Source of the DNA: Craterostigma plantagineum
Taxonomy: Eukaryota; Streptophyta; Magnoliopsida; Lamiales; Linderniaceae
DNA length: 64,000 bases
Reading direction: 5' to 3'
NCBI GenBank assembly: GCA_027422505.1
Contig: JAPQWV010000743.1
Span: forward strand, 1-64,000
Shown: in pieces, positions 59,935 through 64,000 of the stretch
Position numbering within the stretch: position 1 is the first letter of the stretch
Layout of the letters: each line of letters begins with the position of its first letter
Translations under genes and position numbers: made by a program
Notes under the pieces: model-generated
Database searches by the model: none
Told to the model about the DNA's origin: nothing
What the model saw: the letters and a program-made list of their open reading frames with translations, nothing else

Positions 59935-60448
59935 TGTCACGGGGCCCTAAAAAGTCGGAAGGCCTAAAGCTCTTGTTTAGTTGCCTTACCAAAACCGGTC
60001 CTTAAGCGGGCATAATCTTGCAACATAATGTGAGTTTGACTTATTGTAAAATGATCAGCATGTAAATAAAAGAGATACTGGAATTTACGTCGAAAAACCC
60101 CTTTTTGAATCGGGGTGCGAGCGAGGTAGAAATTTTATTACTGGGGTGAAAACAGGGTTACAACCTCTCAATCTATAAAGGAGAAACCACTAAATATCTC
60201 TCTTTATAGTCGAAGCAATATGGAACAAACCTCTATTTTTCCTTTTCTTCTTTTCCCCTCTTTTTATTTTGGTCTGGTGTGTTTTTATTTTGCATTCGTT
60301 GTCGCTATTTATAGGCAAATTCCACACTAACAACATTATATATTATATATTATATGTTGTAGAGCTTAGCATTCTTGATGCTTCGCTGCACTTGGTTTGG
60401 GCACATTGGTCCACGTGCCCTGCCACCTGCAACGTGTTACTGCCAACA
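59935..60448 (-). mobile_element. copia LTR remnant on the minus strand
   Basis: On the minus strand a PPT-like AAGTGGAAATAT is followed by TGTTGGCAGTAACACG. Further in, TTGCCTATAAATAGCG (TATA) and CGTAAATTCC...CTTTTATTTACATG occur in the same order as in the copia LTR at 42357-42849 (TATAAATAGGCG, CGTAAATCTC...TTTTATTTATTA). Sequence identity is low, so it is a related family. The distal border is only approximate. Confidence 0.5.
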
Positions 60449-60555
60449 ATATTTCCACTTGAAGATTTGATTGAGATGCAACCAGATCTTCACACCATTC
60501 TTCCTATCTCGCCATTGTATGTTACTTATGTTCGGCCAGTCCACAAGAGGAACGA

Positions 60556-62211
60556 TGTAACATCCCCACCTAAATTAAATAAAGTAACTTTTATTAACCT
60601 TAAAGTGGAATTGAAAATATAGAAAGTTGGGGTAATGGAATAAATAATGTAAGGACTAAATTGTCTAGTTAAATAAGAATGGGTGGAAACATAAATGAAG
60701 AATAAAGAGGGGAGTTATTGGTAAATAAAAGCTTTTATATTATTCTTTCATTTCTCTCTCATCCATTTTCTTCCACCCAACGTCACTGTCTCACGCAAGC
60801 TTAACACAAGAAGAAAATGGTGTGAAGGCTCTTAGGCGAATGATAGAAGACGTTGAGATCCAAGTGCTTGAACTCTAGGTAAAAAGGGAGCATTTGCATC
60901 ATCTCTTCTTGTGCTTAAACTGTTGTAAAGGGAAGTAAGTAGGAAATTAGGGTGCGAAAATTGTTGGGTATTTTGGTTTGTGTTGAAATATGATGGTGTT
61001 AAAGGGTTGTTATGTATTCTTTGAGCATGTTTTATGCTATATTCATGGATAGATTCGAGATTGGGGAGATGATACACTAATGGGATTATAGAAGGCTTAG
61101 GAGTAATATTTCTGCCCGCCAACCGTTCGTATAAATGCCTATGAGAGTTGCATGTAATTGTAATGCAATTATGTGGTGGTTTATCTAGGATATTTTGAAT
61201 TGGAACGAGTGTGATAACTCTTCGACACAAGGAAGCGGATAAAGAAGTCAAACCATCCCTAGTAGTTTGAGAACTAAAGCGTGAAATTTTCGCAAGGTAA
61301 GTACGAGGGAGTAGAACTTGTATATATATAATTCAAAATGCATATTATGTTGAAGTATCAACTCGGTCTTGAGCTGTTGAACGGCTTACGAGTCGTTATG
61401 GAATTTAGCTCTAGAATATTATGGGTTTTACTCTCGTTACGTTAATGGATTGTTTATCTTATGCATCGCTTTAGCAAATGAGTTATTACTTGTGTTACAT
61501 GAAGTGGGTGGATTATTCGGTGTGCTTGGAACTTATGTATTTGGCTGATGGAGTCACCGTGTGTAAGCGCGTGACTCTGTAGTGTTGACTTAGGGGCCAA
61601 TGTGGGCCGTTGACTATGATAATGTGTGTCTTGGGGCCAATGTGGGTCGAACGATTAAGTACGGCATGTCTGGGTCGGAGTGTGTGCATGGCCGATGGGT
61701 CGGAGTGTGCGTGTGGCCTGTAAGGGTGCTGTTGCTTAAGAGTTGTGTTCGTTTGATGTAGTAGTCGTTGATTGGTGCTCGATTTTCTTGTTCGCATAAT
61801 TACGTATTTGGGATGTATATATGCACGTTATATTGTACTTAATGAGTCTGTTGACTCACTCCCTTATTATATTCTTTTCAGATCCTCCTTCGGGAGGAAA
61901 TACTTAGCGGATGGGACGATTACGACAGGGCTATGGCGACGCATGTGAGGGACGACATGTGGCCGCTCATGGATATTTAGGACTTTTTGTTTTTGAAAAG
62001 TTCGGGTTTATGCGCAGCGTATGTATATAGTAATCATCGAACGCATTTTTTGGCTAGTCCCTTGCGTAGCATGTTTATCAACTTTTAACTCGTACATAAA
62101 CAGGCCAAACTTTGAAAGGGTGGAGGGTGGCTTTTGACGTGTATATATTTTTCGTAGATAGTATAAGTTGAAACTTTGAACCTTTTGGAAGTATTTTTGG
62201 GGTGTGTTACA
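60556..62211 (+). repeat. 5' LTR of the gypsy element (~1.66 kb)
   Basis: Begins TGTAACATCCCC, ends TGTTACA, directly before the primer-binding site. The partner LTR is outside the window. A tandem pair of GGGCCAATGTGGG words lies near 61591 and 61635, and GGTCGGAGTGTGNGTG repeats near 61674 and 61701. Confidence 0.8.
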
Positions 62212-62217
62212 TTTAGA

Positions 62218-62229
62218 TGGTATTAGAGC
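62218..62229 (+). promoter_or_regulatory. Primer-binding site (tRNA-Met type) of the gypsy element
   Basis: TGGTATTAGAGC, one base different from the standard TGGTATCAGAGC, seven bases after the LTR. Confidence 0.8.
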
Positions 62230-62394
62230 AAGGTCGTTTCTGCAGACTCCTCAGATGCAACCCGACCATGGCCAGTCAGACATCGTTCCCGAGTATATTA
62301 TTTGTAAGTGTTACTATATTAAGCAAATAATATAATAATCTAATGTGTTAGAAATTGGTATTTTGGACATAAAGGTGGCATTGATTGCAACATT

Positions 62395-64000
62395 ATGGCT
62401 CCTCGAACAAGAGGCAAGGGCCGAAGGGGAGTTCCGCTAGGAGGATGAAGAATGAGAGGAGGGAGCCTCAACTAGTAGGGCCAATGAGAAATAAGGAGGG
62501 AAGAAGTTCGTCCACCTGTTAGAGCTCCAAGGACTGTACGCAATAGGCGTACTATTCCACCAACAGGACAACCTACTCAAACTGAGGAGCAACACTTTAT
62601 TTCGAGGTTGGCCCAGCTAGTAAGGAACGTTATCGCGGAGGCACCACCACAGCCCGCAAATTCTACTCCTAATCACACCGCTGGTGAGAGATTCCGGCAC
62701 ATGGACCCCCATTCTTTAAGGGTGGTATAGACCCGCTACTTGCTGAGGAGTGGATTCGGGCTATTGAAGCGATCTTTAGGTACACTAGTATAGGAGATCC
62801 GGATAGAGTGATTTGTGCCACATACTACCTCAGACGCGATGCTGCCTATTGGTGGAAATCAGTGGAGGCCATGAGAGAGACCGAGGGCATGTCTGGGGCC
62901 GATCGGGTAGTATTCTTCGACAAATATCTCCCGTACACTGTGACAGCCGCTAAAGCGGCCGAATTTGAACAACTCAAGCAAGAAGGAAGTGCAGTGGCCG
63001 AGTATACGCGTCGTTTCGAGGAGCTGGCCCGATGTGCACCACACCTTGTGGCGACAGAAGAGTTGAGGGCGGACAGATACGTGCAAGGCCTAAGAAAAGG
63101 GATTTCTTGTATTGTCAGTGCTTTCCCTATCACTACCTTTAGTGATCTTTTGTCAATAGCCCAATGAGTTGAAAGAGCCGCTCAGCGCTCTGACGATAGA
63201 GTACCATCTCAACAGCATCGGCCACAGCCTCAACAACCTATATCTCATTCGTCACATCGGCAAAGTCTTGGCCCTCGTCTAAATCAAGGAAGAAATGTCG
63301 AGACCAATCTGGTAGTCGAGGCAAAGATCATACTGCTGCTGCTAGTCAAGGAGTTGCTACCGAAGGAGGGACTAGACCTGATACTTCAGCAAGGGATTCT
63401 AATTGGCGTGCTTGCTATAGATGTGGGAAGACGGGTCATATGGTTCGCAGCTGCCCCTTACCTAGGGAATCTGGCCCTCCTTTTGCTATACTTGCGGTCA
63501 ATCGGGGCATATAAGTCGAAGCTGTCCTCAAAGACAGTATCCGCTTCAGTCGCAACGACAAACGTCGACCACTGGAGGACCGGCTAGGGTGCTCACCATG
63601 ATACGGGGAGCTACTGACGCGGACCCCACAGTCGTATCAGGTTATGTTGTTATTGCCTCCTTATGTGTTCATGTCCTATTTGACTCGGGTGCTACTCATT
63701 CATTTGCATCCTTAGCATTTCTTAGTCGATTAGGATTACAACCCGAGACCTCTGAGGTTGAGTATGATGTTCTTCTGCCATCGGGTAACGTCCTAAGTTC
63801 AAGTATGGTGTTGCGTGATATTGGTATATCTATTGCAGGCCATGACTTGTTAGCGGACTTAATCGTGATCGATATCCATGGATTTGATGTAATTATCGGG
63901 ATAGATTGGCTATCAAGACATTTTGCCTCTATTGATTGTGCAAAGAAGGTTATTACATTTCGTCACCTTGTCTAGAGGAGTTCGCATTCTATGGAGATAC
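62395..64000 (+). pseudogene. gypsy gag-protease region (partial), frameshifted
   Basis: Seen: ATG at 62395 (MAPRTRGKGRRGVP). Later the Retrotrans_gag domain: DPLLAEEWIRAIEAIF (~62728), VICATYYLRRDAAYWW (~62805), YLPYTVTAAKAAEFEQLKQ (~62925) and AVAEYTRRFEELARCAP (~62990). The zinc knuckle CYRCGKTGHMVRSC lies at ~63412. The retropepsin stretch 63589-63975 has the active-site LFDSGATHSF, then HGFDVIIGIDWLSRHFASID. At least three frame changes separate these blocks, for example near 62450, 62715 and 63170-63400. The protein continues past the window. Known order gag-PR-RT-RH-INT. Confidence 0.85.

Larger units (their letters stand above)
60556..64000 (+). mobile_element. Ty3/gypsy LTR retrotransposon, 5' part, cut by window end
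   Basis: Seen: a long LTR (60556-62211) beginning TGTAACATCCCCACC and ending GTGTGTTACA, then a tRNA-Met-type primer-binding site and gag with zinc knuckle and aspartic protease. TGTAACATCCCC-type LTR starts and this gag type are common in plant chromovirus (Tekay/Del-like) elements. Reverse transcriptase and integrase would lie beyond 64000. Confidence 0.88.

Noticed and set aside
62846..63133. Minus-strand frames opposite the gypsy gag
   Set aside because: They are shadows of the well-supported plus-strand gag domain.
1..64000. tRNA, rRNA or organellar insertions
   Set aside because: No cloverleaf-like tRNA with A and B boxes, no rRNA segment and no chloroplast or mitochondrial gene was recognised. 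The only tRNA-related strings are retrotransposon primer-binding sites.

Overview
The window is nuclear DNA of a flowering plant, most likely a eudicot. The evidence is intron-containing plant gene families (SEC13, a DUF760 plastid protein, a SIN3-like corepressor, a type I inositol-polyphosphate 5-phosphatase, a MAPKKK, a remorin), plant LTR retrotransposons primed by initiator tRNA-Met, Mutator-like (MULE), hAT, PIF/Harbinger and Stowaway elements, and TTTAGGG-type repeats. No species can be named from the sequence alone.

Layout. 0.1-1.0 kb: frameshifted SEC13-like WD40 gene (+). 1.9-3.5 kb: DUF760 gene (+). 4.1-11.0 kb: multi-exon SIN3-like gene (-). 11.6-15.1 kb and 19.5-23.5 kb: two related, coding-free MULEs in the same orientation, each built from ~300-bp repeats. 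Between them, at 16.5-18.5 kb, lies a 5-phosphatase gene (-). 23.8-24.9 kb: two GC-ended hAT MITEs. 25.1-30.5 kb: complete but decayed Ty1/copia element (+) with a PIF/Harbinger MITE nested in it. 31.4-37.4 kb: a 6-kb MULE with exact 9-bp target-site duplications, carrying a transposase gene (+) and a convergent plant-mobile-domain (PMD) gene (-), with palindrome arrays at both ends. 37.6-38.6 kb: MAPKKK gene (-), about 160 bp beyond that MULE. 40.3-42.2 kb: small MITE-like insertions. 42.4-49.3 kb: two 5'-truncated copia elements joined head to head. 50.2-51.6 kb: remorin gene (-). 55.3-58.6 kb: hAT element with 8-bp duplications and a broken transposase (-). 58.7-59.0 kb: a large fold-back palindrome. 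59.9-60.4 kb: copia LTR remnant (-). 60.6-64.0 kb: start of a Ty3/gypsy element (+), cut by the window end.

The host genes are unrelated housekeeping, signalling and chromatin loci and do not form a pathway. Transposable elements fill roughly half of the window.

The most important caution concerns frameshifts. Nearly every conserved coding segment, in single-copy genes as well as transposons, is interrupted by single-base shifts. Most look like one base missing from a short homopolymer, while the flanking protein remains well conserved. This fits residual long-read indel error at least as well as true pseudogenisation. Calls of 'broken' should be read in that light.

The most unusual structure is the 31.4-37.4 kb MULE: transposase plus PMD gene, near-perfect palindromes at both ends, and a GC-rich minisatellite.
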